Positions 13,201 to 23,434 of a DNA stretch of 64,000 nt are shown in pieces. The position numbers and the translations under genes are program-made. Each line of letters begins with the position of its first letter. The first letter of the stretch is position 1. The notes below the pieces were generated by a model. That model was not told where the DNA came from. It did no database searches and saw only the letters and a list, made by a program, of their open reading frames with translations. Source of the DNA: Cryptomeria japonica (lineage: Eukaryota > Streptophyta > Pinopsida > Cupressales > Cupressaceae); NCBI RefSeq assembly GCF_030272615.1, contig NC_081414.1:767200153-767264152 (forward strand), in the 5' to 3' direction.

Positions 13201-13584
13201 ACTTCTTCCATTTAGAGAGATAGACCCTCTGCCTTTTACCATACATGGTGCATCATTACCAAAGTGAACCACACCACCATCATACTCTTCCAGAAATAGA
13301 AACTTACTCCGGTCACCAGTCATATGGTGAGAACAACCACTATCAATAATCCACTCATTAGAATTATCAAAGCGGGAGACAAGAGCCTTCTTGTTTGACA
13401 CATCTTCCTTGACCGCTACAAACACAATATCTTCATTTTCTTCATCTTTTGATTCCTCATCAGTGACACCTTCATCAACTGCTACAAAATAATTTCTCTG
13501 GTTTCCTCCTTTGAACTTCTTGAACCTCTCCGGTTTATCCTTGTTGTCACCATTAGGGTAGTTTACAACAATGTACCCTATCCG
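10297..13584 (-). pseudogene. Copia pol: protease, integrase, RT, RNase H
   Basis: One continuous frame reads from 13584 down to 10297, broken only by stop codons (near 12490, 12247, 12090, 11967, 10726 and 10650) and not by frameshifts. In order: a protease with DSGCSHHMTGD (about 13340), a GAG-pre-integrase region with WHRRLCH, an integrase core with IDDCSR and NGLAERN, an RT with YQMDVKSTFLNG, ALYGLKQAPRAW and FVDDIIFG, and an RNase H ending in LANIFTKPLS. The second integrase catalytic Asp is replaced (RTNQGGEF where the family has a D), and the RNase H SDAD motif reads TYVD. This order, with integrase before RT, defines Ty1/copia. The copy is dead. LTR type and PBS suggest a Tork-like relative, which I have not tested. 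Confidence 0.92.
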
Positions 13585-14387
13585 CTAACAAGAAAAGCAT
13601 TTCAAAGGAATCTTACCTCTATATTTACCAGTTCCCTTGGGAAGTCTCTTGGCAAGAAGAGCTTCAAATTCCATCAGGATCTCCTCATCATCCATTTCTC
13701 TACTTTGTCTTGGTTCACCACTAGTACTGGCTTCTTTTCCTTTTCTAGATGGTGAAACATATGCTCTGAAGGCTGATCCAGTGTTCTGAATATTGCCATC
13801 ATAATTTTTTAGCTCATAAGTTGTTAACTTTGCAATGATGGAGTCCAGGAATACCTTTGTCTTGTCTACAGACCTCAACTTCTGAATGGCAGCAACCCTT
13901 ATTGCATAGATCGGTAGTAAGGATCTCAAAACTTTTCTAACAACAATGGAATCTTTCATTTTACCACCTGCACTCTTGATATCTCCAACAACAGTTTTGA
14001 TTCTTATTCCATATTGTTGAATAGTCTCTCCTTCAACCATCTGCATGTCTTCAAATTTTCCCCTAAGGCTTTCTTCCTTAGCTTGTTTCACATACTCATC
14101 ACCGCCATAGATATTCTCAAGGGCATCCCATACTCTTTGGGATTCTCTTTGTCTTGAACATTAATAAACTCAATGCCAGATAAACTACTAATTAGGGCTT
14201 CCATGACTTGCCCATTCTCTTGAATCTCTCTCTTTTGATCATCGGTGAGAGTACCGGTAGGGATAACATAAGCATTCTCAACATAGCTCCAATGTTGAGC
14301 ACCCATGCTTCTGATGTATATCTTCATTTTGTCCTTCCAGATTTTAAAGTTGTCTTTGTTGAACTTTGGACCTTCTCTCTTCATCAT
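13585..14387 (-). pseudogene. Copia gag, frameshifted, broken zinc knuckle
   Basis: The start at 14387 opens MMKREGPKFNKDNFKIWKDK, typical of the N-terminus of copia Gag (DUF4219/UBN2-type). The frame changes near 14126-14140: the expected downstream reading, KQAKEESLRGKFEDMQ, is one frame over. The C-terminal CCHC zinc knuckle is damaged. CFSC is followed by a stop, and the His and last Cys positions are both Tyr. The natural product would coat the RNA genome in virus-like particles. Confidence 0.88.
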
Positions 14388-14445
14388 TAGAGTAGGATCT
14401 TTACCTCAAGCGGTTAAGCTTACAACACAGAGGACCTAAAGGATA

Positions 14446-14456
14446 CTCTGATACCA
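14446..14456 (-). other. Copia primer-binding site (initiator tRNA-Met type)
   Basis: On the element strand TGGTATCAGAG lies two bases after the end of the 5' LTR. This is the classic PBS complementary to the 3' end of plant initiator tRNA-Met. Confidence 0.9.
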
Positions 14457-14458
14457 AT

Positions 14459-15997
14459 TGATAACTCAATGATGGACAATGAGTACTAATCCAGTACTGA
14501 GAGGGGGGGGGGTGAATCAGTACAAGCACAATATCTTATCTAGAACCAGTTTGACTGCAAATAGTGCACTTGACTAGCAAACACTAACACCGGTCTAAAC
14601 CAAATTATTACTGGTTAAACACAATGAGACTATTAAAGAACATAAACCAACAACACTTAGCTTTTCACACAACTTACACCTTCATTTCCACTTTATCCTT
14701 ATGCATAAATAGGTAATCTACCATCACAAATATAATAACTTACTAGTCAACATGATTCACCATTTGATAGAAAATAACAAAGCATCACATGAAAAGGCAT
14801 CACACATGACACACATATTTTTCACGTGGAAACCCAACTGGGAAAAACCACGGTGGGGATGAATACCCACAATCTGTTCTTGAACTCTTTAGAAGTCCGC
14901 TTTGTTAGGAGCCTAGTCCGGTTAAACACTGTTACAACAGGTTCTGTTAGGAACCGATCTTGTTAAAGATCACCTAGTTAAGGGATGGCTAGAATACCTG
15001 GTTAAGGGTTAAACCCTATTAAAGGTTACCTTTTTAGAGGATTTTAAGAACTCAATGGCTTTGAGTCACCCTATTAAAGGATTTACAACAAGCTGGTTAA
15101 AGCTACCCTATTAAAGGATTTTTCAACTGTTGAAGTGGTTAGAGATCAACGGGTATTACAATGATATGGTAATAGCACTCAATGCCAATGCAGATCCACT
15201 TTAGTTCCTTCCTTCTGTGCACACACTCTGCATGTATCAATTCTATTATCTGGTCTGACAAGAATCACGTATCACTACACTTAGATACACACACAACATT
15301 TTCCAACAACCTCAACATGAAACACAACATCAACCTTATAGGAAACAGATAGGTCGGTAGCATAAACCCTAAACCCTTAGGTCGGTAGCATAAACCCTAA
15401 ACCCTAAACATTTAGGTTAAGAAATTTAATCGGTTCAATCTTGACCATTGAACTCTTTGCATTGAATACAATGGTCTTGAACAGATCTCAAGACATTCTC
15501 CATTGTTCGTTCTTCACTTCTTCATGGAGGCGATAACCCATCACGCATTCTCCACCATTTACAGAGACTTTGCACATTCCCGATGTAGATAGGATCAATC
15601 TCCTTCATGCAAGATTCTTCACGCGCACAAGGCTGATCATGGTAACACAATCTATTCAGCATTACAATCCTAACTCATCACACGATGTCATCAGTTGAAT
15701 CACACAGGCATAGAACACTTCAACCAGAAACCCTGAAGCTAAGACTACCAACCGGTAGTCATACCATATGAAACCTTGATAGAAAAACATTCCATATACC
15801 GGTTCACATTTCAACATACCGGTTCACTTAGACAAACATACCGCTTCACCTTTTGCACATATACCGGTTCACAACATCATACCGGTTCTCTTTGCCAGTT
15901 GCTTAACTTCAATATACCAGTTCACTCCTCAGCATATTGACATCATTGATAATCATACAATATCATCATGTCATCATGTTCTACACATATGCCAACA
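14459..15997 (-). repeat. Copia 5' LTR (1,539 bp)
   Basis: Pairs with 8540-10055. It is longer mainly because of a local duplication around 15353-15411, in which GTCGGTAGCATAAACCCTAA occurs twice with telomere-like CCCTAAA words. It contains the same G run (on the plus strand just after 14500) as its partner. Confidence 0.93.
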
Positions 15998-16002
15998 TAT
16001 GA

Positions 16003-16857
16003 GAAGGTTCAATATTACATTCAATTGGTCTATGCATGGTGAATTCTAATAGGCCCCAATCATCATCAAGGCATGTGTTAGAAGACTTGTAGTTGGACAA
16101 GATTTAGAAGTAACTAATGAAGCCCAAAGCTCCTTCAAGTCTTAAGATGTAAATTTTGGGAATTTGTATTCTCAATTGAAAGAGGGTCTAAAGTATAATG
16201 AACCTTAATTATCTTCTAAGAAATAATCGTCAATAGGAGACAGTACATGTCTTCTTTGATTATAGAAGATATAGATCATACTTAATTTTGGACACAAGTA
16301 TATGGATATTTATCATCTTCCATTGTGTATAGTTTATTGTGTATAAATATTATTGTGTGATGAAGAGTGAAAATGAAGGTGAAAATAGTGTATGTATAAA
16401 TTCTCTTTTTGTTTATATTCACATGTAGACAATCCAATTCATTTTGAAAATGCATTTAAAGTTAAAAATGGGTAAATGTTATGGACAAGAAATATATACT
16501 ATACTAAAGAATCAAACATGGGATTTAATGAGTCTTCCACAAGGAAAATATGTGATGGGAGTGAAGTGGGTTTACAAGACCAAATTTAATTCAAATGGTG
16601 ATGTGTAAAGACATAAGGTAAGGCTAGTAGCTGAAGGGTAGTCACAACAATCTAGGGTAGCCTACAATGAGACATTTTGTCTCGTAGCCCTCCTAGACCC
16701 TATGAAAACAAAACTAGAAATAACAACTCAAAATAAGTGAGAAATATATTATATGGATGTAAAATAAAAATTCCTAAACAGTTTCTTACAAGAAGAGTTG
16801 TATGTGGAGGCATTCTTTAGGCTATAAAATATAGGCCATGAAGACCAAGTTTATAAA
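16003..16857 (+). pseudogene. Copy B: decayed copia reverse transcriptase
   Basis: Between about 16450 and 16857 the plus strand translates, through several stops, to a copia RT N-terminus: LPQGKYVMGVKWVYKTKF, a degraded RHKVRLVAEG, YNETFCLVALLD and IYYMDVK. It ends abruptly at the TAAA before the giant transposon. The expected next residues (KSLYGLK, then SPRDWYN after a stop) are found 16.5 kb away at about 33396. The 16003-16450 part matches copy C 53918-54340. It is old and non-functional. Confidence 0.82.
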
Positions 16858-17040
16858 GGGTTAGTGCGGGATCAAGGGGGGCCAAAAAGTGGCGATGTGA
16901 AAAAAATAGCCTTCTTCACTCACCTAAAAACGTGAAAATCCGTGTTGACTTTTTGCTTGGCCTCGGTGTCAGTACACCTTGGCTTGGTAATTACCTATGC
17001 AAATCGGATATTGGATTTTATCCGATATTAGATTTTTATT

Positions 17041-17445
17041 TGTAATTTTAATTTAAAATATATATTATATGTTACGTATTATATAATACAATATTATATT
17101 ATATATAATATAACATTATATAATATAATATTGTATTATTATATAATATATAATATAATACGTATTATATATTATATAATATTGTATTATATTATATATT
17201 ATAATATAATATAATATTATATTATATTATATTATAATATTACATAATATTGTATTATATTATATATTATAATATATTGTATTATATTATATATTATAAT
17301 ATATTGTATTATATTATATTTTATAATATATATAATATAATACAATACGTATTATATAATATAATAATATATTATATAATATATTATTGTATTATATATG
17401 TTATTTATTATATATTATTAAATTATATATGTTATTTAAAAATAA
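17041..17445. repeat. TA-rich low-complexity palindromic tract
   Basis: About 400 bp made almost only of TATA/ATTATAT words with occasional G or C (such as TATTGTATTATAT and ACGTATTATATA). It is self-complementary at many registers and could extrude as cruciforms. It sits just inside the left end of the giant element. The open frame across it (Ile/Tyr only) is a composition artefact. Confidence 0.9.
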
Positions 17446-17796
17446 TTTAAGTGTTGAAAGCGGATATCCGATTTTCTGAGACTTTTATATTTTGACAGTG
17501 ACAATCCCGTGAGTCATTTTTTACTCATGGGTCGTGCGAATTTGTCAAAATCTGATATCCGCTCCATTCGATATTTGGTTTTTTGACAAAAAATTGCTAA
17601 AAAATAGATTTAGAGGTAAGAATTTTGTCGTTTTGAATCATTTTCATTCATTTTTTGTATTTTTTGTGAATGTTTATTTGATTTTTCATTGAAAATATGG
17701 GTTTTTTTAATGAAAACTAGGTTTTTTTAAAATCAAATACCTGATTGTTTAAATTTGTTAACTAAATTTAATTGTTTACATTCAATTAGGTTAAAA

Positions 17797-19709
17797 ATGG
17801 GGGATAACAATGAAAACACTGACCAACCACAATTGCAACAACCAAACCCTCATTTGCCAAACCCCCCCTCAATTCAAGATTTGATTGCACAAAATTTGAA
17901 TGAATTGAGGGGGATTGCAGAAGTATATCGTAGGATCCCTCGTCTAAACCCATTGTTTGATCCTCTCACGTCGATCGTAAAAAGTATGGAAACCATGACT
18001 GAGGAGCATGATGCCGCCCTTTTGTGGCGAGATTCTATGAAGGAAAAATATGCAAATGGCTTTTTGTATAAGGATATCAAGGATCTTGAGATATCCAAAG
18101 CTGAAATCGCCTCATTGTTTGTCAATCCCCATACTGGTTAGCCCGTAGATCCCAAAAAAACAAAACTTTCTACCAAATGGTGAACAAATGATGGGATTGT
18201 GAAAAACTTTTGGGATCATTGGTGGATGGTTTTCGACAAACCACCCAACAAAAATCTTGATATCCCCTTCTATTTCATAAAAAAATTGTATGCTGAGTTC
18301 ATTTTACACAAACATGTGAACTACTTTGACATCCAACCTTTCCAGGGTGTAGGTTTAGGTATGCCCCAAAATAGACCTGGGGTAGTCAGAGTAGTCCAGG
18401 GCCCATATGTCCCCCCTCCTCCTATTGATCCCCCACCTGTAGTTTAGCATCTTGATATCATTTGTGAGGCAGCTTCACGGACCATATCGGCTATTCACTC
18501 TTTGAGTAGCCTTTTGGTTTCTCAGGCTATGTCAGTAGCTCAGCCTACTCTTGATGGTAGTGGTGCATCTGGTGCTGGTGACACGTCATCCTTGGCTTGA
18601 CACATATGTGTACCCCATAGTTGTGTCATGTGTGGGCACATATGCTTGGGTCCAGTTGGACAACCCGTTGATCCTCCTATGGATAGTGCAGATTAAGAGG
18701 TGCATGATGCACCAGATCTTATTACATAGACTGAACGATACCCTGGGGAGTCCTCACATGCTCGAGGCGAGGAGGCACTGTCATCATACATTGATGATGT
18801 AATGGTAAGATTTGTATTTTCCAGTTCATGTTATATTTTAATTAAATATTTATAAAATAGATAATATTAAGTACTAATTTTTATTTACATGGTCTATTTA
18901 ACAGTTGATGATTGAGGATGAGTTGAGACAGATTCAGGAGGGCACCTTGTCGACCATTTCATTTGGCCTGGATAGCTTGATGGTATATATATTATTGCAC
19001 CTAGTCGTTTGTATTTTATTGTACATACATGCTCATCATTTATATTGGTTTTAATTAGATTATGTAGTAACTTGCATGTATATCTTATTTTACTCTTGTA
19101 GGGCACAAGCAGCATGTGTGCGGGGCAATGTGATCTAGGATCTGGTAGTGCAGTTGGAGACAAGGGAAAGGTAATTGAATGCAAATATGATTGAATGAAT
19201 AGTTTAAATAACTTATAGTGATTATACATGTCTATACATAGATTGATAGTTTCATATACTTGTTGTGTATATATACAGAGAATTCTTGGCTTCACATCCT
19301 TGATGACTACACCCAGTATACCTGAAGAAAAAGAAGAGATGCCTCGAGTAGATGTGTGTTTATTTTATTTTTTGATTAGTAGATATAATTTTTTATTATC
19401 AGTGATAATTATATGCTAACTTGTATCAATGTCATGTTTATGAACATATGTAGGTTGTGTATGAAAATATTCAAAACATACCTCCTCTACCGAAGACATA
19501 CATCAAGAGTCCTGCAAAGCTAAAGAGAAAACGTGGAGATGAGGTAAACATGAATAGTTTAATTTAAAGTTCATTTTTATGTTAACTTTTCGAATGTGAA
19601 TTATATAATATAACTAATGTTAATCGTGGTTTGTTTTTCTTGTGCAAGATCCTTCAGAGCCGAGCAGTACGGCGAAGAGGATCAATTTTGATGATCCATC
19701 AGCAGCTTA
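17797..19709 (+). pseudogene. Transposon gene 1: six-exon protein of unknown function
   Basis: I do not recognise the product. Exons, each with clean GT-AG borders and conserved phase 0: 17797-18804, 18905-18982, 19102-19170, 19279-19347, 19454-19543 and about 19649-19709. The start opens MGDNNENTDQPQLQQPNPHL, Gln/Pro/Asn-rich. Exon 1 continues with a region holding KNFWDHWWMVFDKPPNK, a proline-rich stretch (PPPPIDPPP) and a Cys/His cluster (C-x4-C-x2-C-x3-C near residue 270) that could bind zinc. Exon 5 carries a basic LKRKRG nuclear-localisation-like motif. Exon 1 has six in-frame stops (18139, 18181, 18445, 18598, 18694 and 18727) but no frameshift, and each stop is explained by C-to-T or G-to-A change. 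The last exon reads better one base out of phase. It may be an accessory DNA-binding protein of the element; that is inference. Confidence 0.65.
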
Positions 19710-20130
19710 GGATGTTATAGATAGTTTTGGGATGCTTAGATGTCTAGTTGGCATGTATATTTTGTATATGGACATACATTCACGTATTTAGACATACATT
19801 TTGTTTCAGTTGGCGTTTATGCCATATTTTTGTATGGACATACATTTCTAATCATTTGACATTTTTATATATATAGAAGTTGATATTCGATCATATAAAT
19901 TGTTGCTCATCTGTGCATGGTTTTATCATGGAGATCTTTAATCTTCATTCCAATAATTAACAATGGTTAATAATGGCTATTTAATGAACAATACAATTCA
20001 TTTCATTTCATTGTAAGTGTTGTTTTTATAATGAACAATATAATTCATTTAATGAACAATAAAATACAATTTATTTAATGAACAATACAATTCATTTAAT
20101 CAATAATACAATACAATTCATTCAATGAAC
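19710..20130. other. Gene 1 3' flank, AT-rich
   Basis: Non-coding sequence after the last exon. Around 19990-20130 an AATGAACAATA(AA)ATACAATTCATTT-like phrase is repeated about five times in imperfect tandem. I see nothing else. Confidence 0.5.
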
Positions 20131-22352
20131 AATACCCTACGCATGCTCTTATTTTTTCCCCCCACTCGATCGAACACTCGGGGTCATACCCTACCGACGT
20201 CGTCCCTTGAGCGCCCTAAGTGCTCAAAATTGTCAAACACGTATGGGCCCTAACTCGAAATCCGTGGCACTTGTGAACAATCTGTTTGAACCTACGGGGC
20301 CACGAGAGGGGTCCCTACAAAAGCCTATCTCGGTTTTTAAAGTTTCCCTACAGTTTTATTAGGGCAGCAATTTTTTGGTTGGTGAAAAAATCGTCAGTCT
20401 CACTCAATCGAATGTTGTCGCGTGGCCAATTTCTTGTTCAGCTCATTGCGATGATGAACCGTCAGCTCTGACATGTCCAGTTAGGCATAATTACCCTACG
20501 CATGGTCCTTTTTTTCCCCCCCACTCGATCGAACGCTCAGGGTCATACCCTACCGGCGTCGTCCCTTGAGCACCCTAAGTGCTCAAAATTGCCAAACTTT
20601 GACGAGCCCTAACTCAGAATCCCTGGCACCTGTGAATGATCCATTTGAACCTATAGGGCCACAAGAGGGGTCCCTACAAAAGCCTATCTTGGTATTTCAA
20701 TTTGCCCTATGGTTTTATTAGGGCAGCGATTTTTCGGTTGGCAAAAAAATCATCAGTCTCACTCAATAGAATGTTGTCGCATGGTCGATTTCTTGTTCTG
20801 CTTGTCGCAATGATGAACTGTCGGCTCCAACATGTCTAGTTAGGTATTATTACCCAATGCATGCTCCTGTTTTGCCCCCCCACTCGATCGAACACTCGGG
20901 GTCATACCCTACCGGCGTCATCCCTTGAGTGCCCTAAGTGCTCAAAATTGTCAAACTTTGACGGGCCCTAACTCAGAATCCTTGGCATATACAAATGATC
21001 TGTTTGAACTTACGAGGCCATGAGAGGGGTCCCTACAAAAGCCTATCTCAGTATTTCAAGTTGCCCTATGGTTTTATTAGGGCAGCGATTTTTCAATTGG
21101 CAAAGAAATCGTCAGTCTCACTCAAAGGAATGTTGTCGCATGGTCGATTTCTCGTTCTGCTCGTTGCGATGATGAACTGTCGGCTCTCACATGTCCAGTT
21201 AGGCATTATTACCCAACGCATACTCCTATTTTTCCCCCCTACTTGATTGAACGCTCAGGGTCATACCCTACCTGCGTCATCCCTTGAGCGCCCTAAGTGC
21301 TCAAAATTGTCAAACTTTGACGGGCCCTAACTCGGAATCTGTGGCACCTTTGAATGATCCGTTTGAACCTACAAGGCCATGAGAGAGGTCCCTACAAAAG
21401 CCTATCTCATTTTTTCAACTTTCCCTACGGTTTTATTACGGCAGCAATTTTTCGGTTGGCAAAAAAATCGTCAGTCTCACTCAATGGAATGTTGGTGCGT
21501 GGCCAATTTCTCATTCTGCTCATCGCGATGACGAACCGTCAGCTCCGACATGTCAAGTTAGGCATAATTACTCTATGCATGCTCCTATTTTTCCCCCCCA
21601 CTAGATCGAATGCTTGGGGTCATACCCTACTGGTGTCATCCCTTTAGCACCCTAAGTGCTCAAAATTATCAAACTTTGATGGGCCCTAACTTGGAATCCG
21701 TGGCACCTACAAATGATCTATTTGAACCTACAGGGCCATGAGAGAGGTCCCTACAAAAGCCTATCTCAGTTTTTCAAGTTTCCCTACGGTTTTATTTAGG
21801 CAGGAATTTTTCGGTTGGCAAAAAAATCGTTAGTCTCACTTAATGGAATGTTGTCACATGGTCGATTTATCGTTCTGCTTGTTGCGATGATGAACCGTCA
21901 GCTCTGGCATGTCAAGTTAGGCATAATTACCCTACGCATGCTCCTGTTTTTCCCCCCCACTCGATTGAACGGTCGGGGTCATACCCTACCAGCGTCGTCC
22001 CTTTAGCACCCTAACTGCTCAAAATTGTCAAAATTTGATGGGCCCTAACTCGAAATCCATGGCACCTAAAAATGATGCATTTGAACGTATGAGGCCACGA
22101 GAGAGGTCCCTACAAAAGCCTATCTCAGTTTTTCAAGTTGCCCTACGGTTTTATTAGGGCAGTGATTTTTTGGTTGGCGAAAAAATCGTCAGTCTCACTC
22201 AATGGAATGTTGTCGCATGCTCAATTTCTCATTTTGCTTGTCGCGATGATGAACCATCAGCCCCAACATGTCCAGTTAGGAATTATTACCCCACGTATGC
22301 TCCTATTTTACCCCCCCCACTCGATCGAACGCTCGGGGTCATACCCTACGCA
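20131..22352. repeat. Tandem array of about 360-bp units (six copies)
   Basis: The anchor CCCACTCGATCGAAC, or close variants, recurs at 20161, 20520, 20879, 21238, 21597, 21956 and 22316: steps of 359, 359, 359, 359, 359 and 360 bp. Units differ by scattered substitutions. The array begins and ends within the same phrase (TACCCTACGCATG). GC content is clearly higher than the flanks. Short open frames starting inside each unit are just periodic echoes. The array lies between the 3' ends of the two converging transposon genes. Confidence 0.93.
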
Positions 22353-23434
22353 TGTGACATCCATGAAAGGATATGAAGGGATATTTTGTAAACAATCAGA
22401 AACCTTTAATGATAATCAAGTTGAAGCCTTGAGATTTATGCAATATGGTTCAAGTCCAAAACTGTACCCTGAAGCGACACACTCTTCCCTCTCCCAGCAT
22501 ACACTAATGAGTCACAAGTTAACATAGAATCTGAAAAGATTTGACAAGAGCGTTTTGATTTTACTTATGTCTTGTGTATTATAATAAAGACCAATTTGCC
22601 AATGTGACATCTTCATATGAGAGAAAAGCTTCATTTTATCTCAATATAGTTGTACCTATTTCACTATTAGAAAAAATAAATATACAAAGATCTATTATTA
22701 GTATCCTCTATATTATGGATTTGAATTGATGTTCTCAATTAGTTATTATATGTTCAGCTTTTCTTCATAAGGCACAACCATCTAGTGGTTATCATATCAG
22801 AATAACCATCCATGAATTTCAAAGTAATTGATATTTATTCCTACACCTCACACTCACAAGATTAATAATGAAATGACATTTATGATTCATCAAATGCTGA
22901 CAAAGTCTAATCAAATTTCAACTTCGAGATGTATACAACATATCATATTCAACTTCAAGATGTATACAACTTACCATATTCAAGCTCATGCCAACCACCA
23001 CTTGGATATTGTTATATGTCGATTAAAGTACAATATATGTAATAAAACCATATAGTCTTACAAAAAAGCCATCATAGACCATCTATGTTGATTAAAGTAC
23101 AATTAATTTGTAACAAGGGCACACTCACAATCTGAAGTTGCAAAGCCTTGTGGGAAGCATCAAACTAGAAATTTACTAATCTGACTAATACTACTACCAA
23201 AAGCATCAAAGATGCTACTGCTAGAGAACACCATGCTCCATTGTGGAGAGAATATTAGGTGCATCTGATGTCAGCGTCTGAAAATGAAACAATGAACTAT
23301 TCAATTGCCAAAATCTAACTGACTTTATTTTATAAACCATTAATGAATAAAAATAGACAAGGTTAGCTGAGTGAAAGTTCGATGACCACCTTGACTAGTA
23401 GGTGTTGATGTTGAAGGACCAACATTAACAAATG
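22353..23434. other. Spacer between satellite array and transposase gene
   Basis: AT-rich sequence with no convincing open frame, repeat or RNA gene. It should contain the transposase 3' UTR at its right end. A short duplicated phrase (GATGTATACAAC.TA.CATATTCAA) occurs near 22928 and 22958. Confidence 0.5.

Larger units (their letters stand above)
8540..15997 (-). mobile_element. Ty1/copia LTR retrotransposon, nearly complete, inactive
   Basis: A full structural copy on the minus strand: 5' LTR (14459-15997), PBS, gag, protease, integrase, RT and RNase H, PPT, 3' LTR (8540-10055). The LTRs begin TGTTGGCATATG and end TTATCA on the element strand. ATGAG flanks both sides (8535-8539 and 15999-16003, with one extra T at 15998). 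The paralogous repeat copy C keeps the uninterrupted target near 53910 (ACATCATGATGA then AAGGTTCAA), which supports both ends. The polyprotein has several premature stops, a frameshift in gag and lost catalytic residues, so this copy cannot encode its own mobility. The LTRs have drifted by point changes and small indels, so the insertion is not recent. Confidence 0.93.

Noticed and set aside
17250-17450. Open frame of Ile/Tyr
   Set aside because: Composition artefact of the TA-rich tract.
20286-22527. A series of similar short open frames
   Set aside because: They are the same frame in successive 360-bp satellite units and show no conserved start or codon-like substitution pattern.
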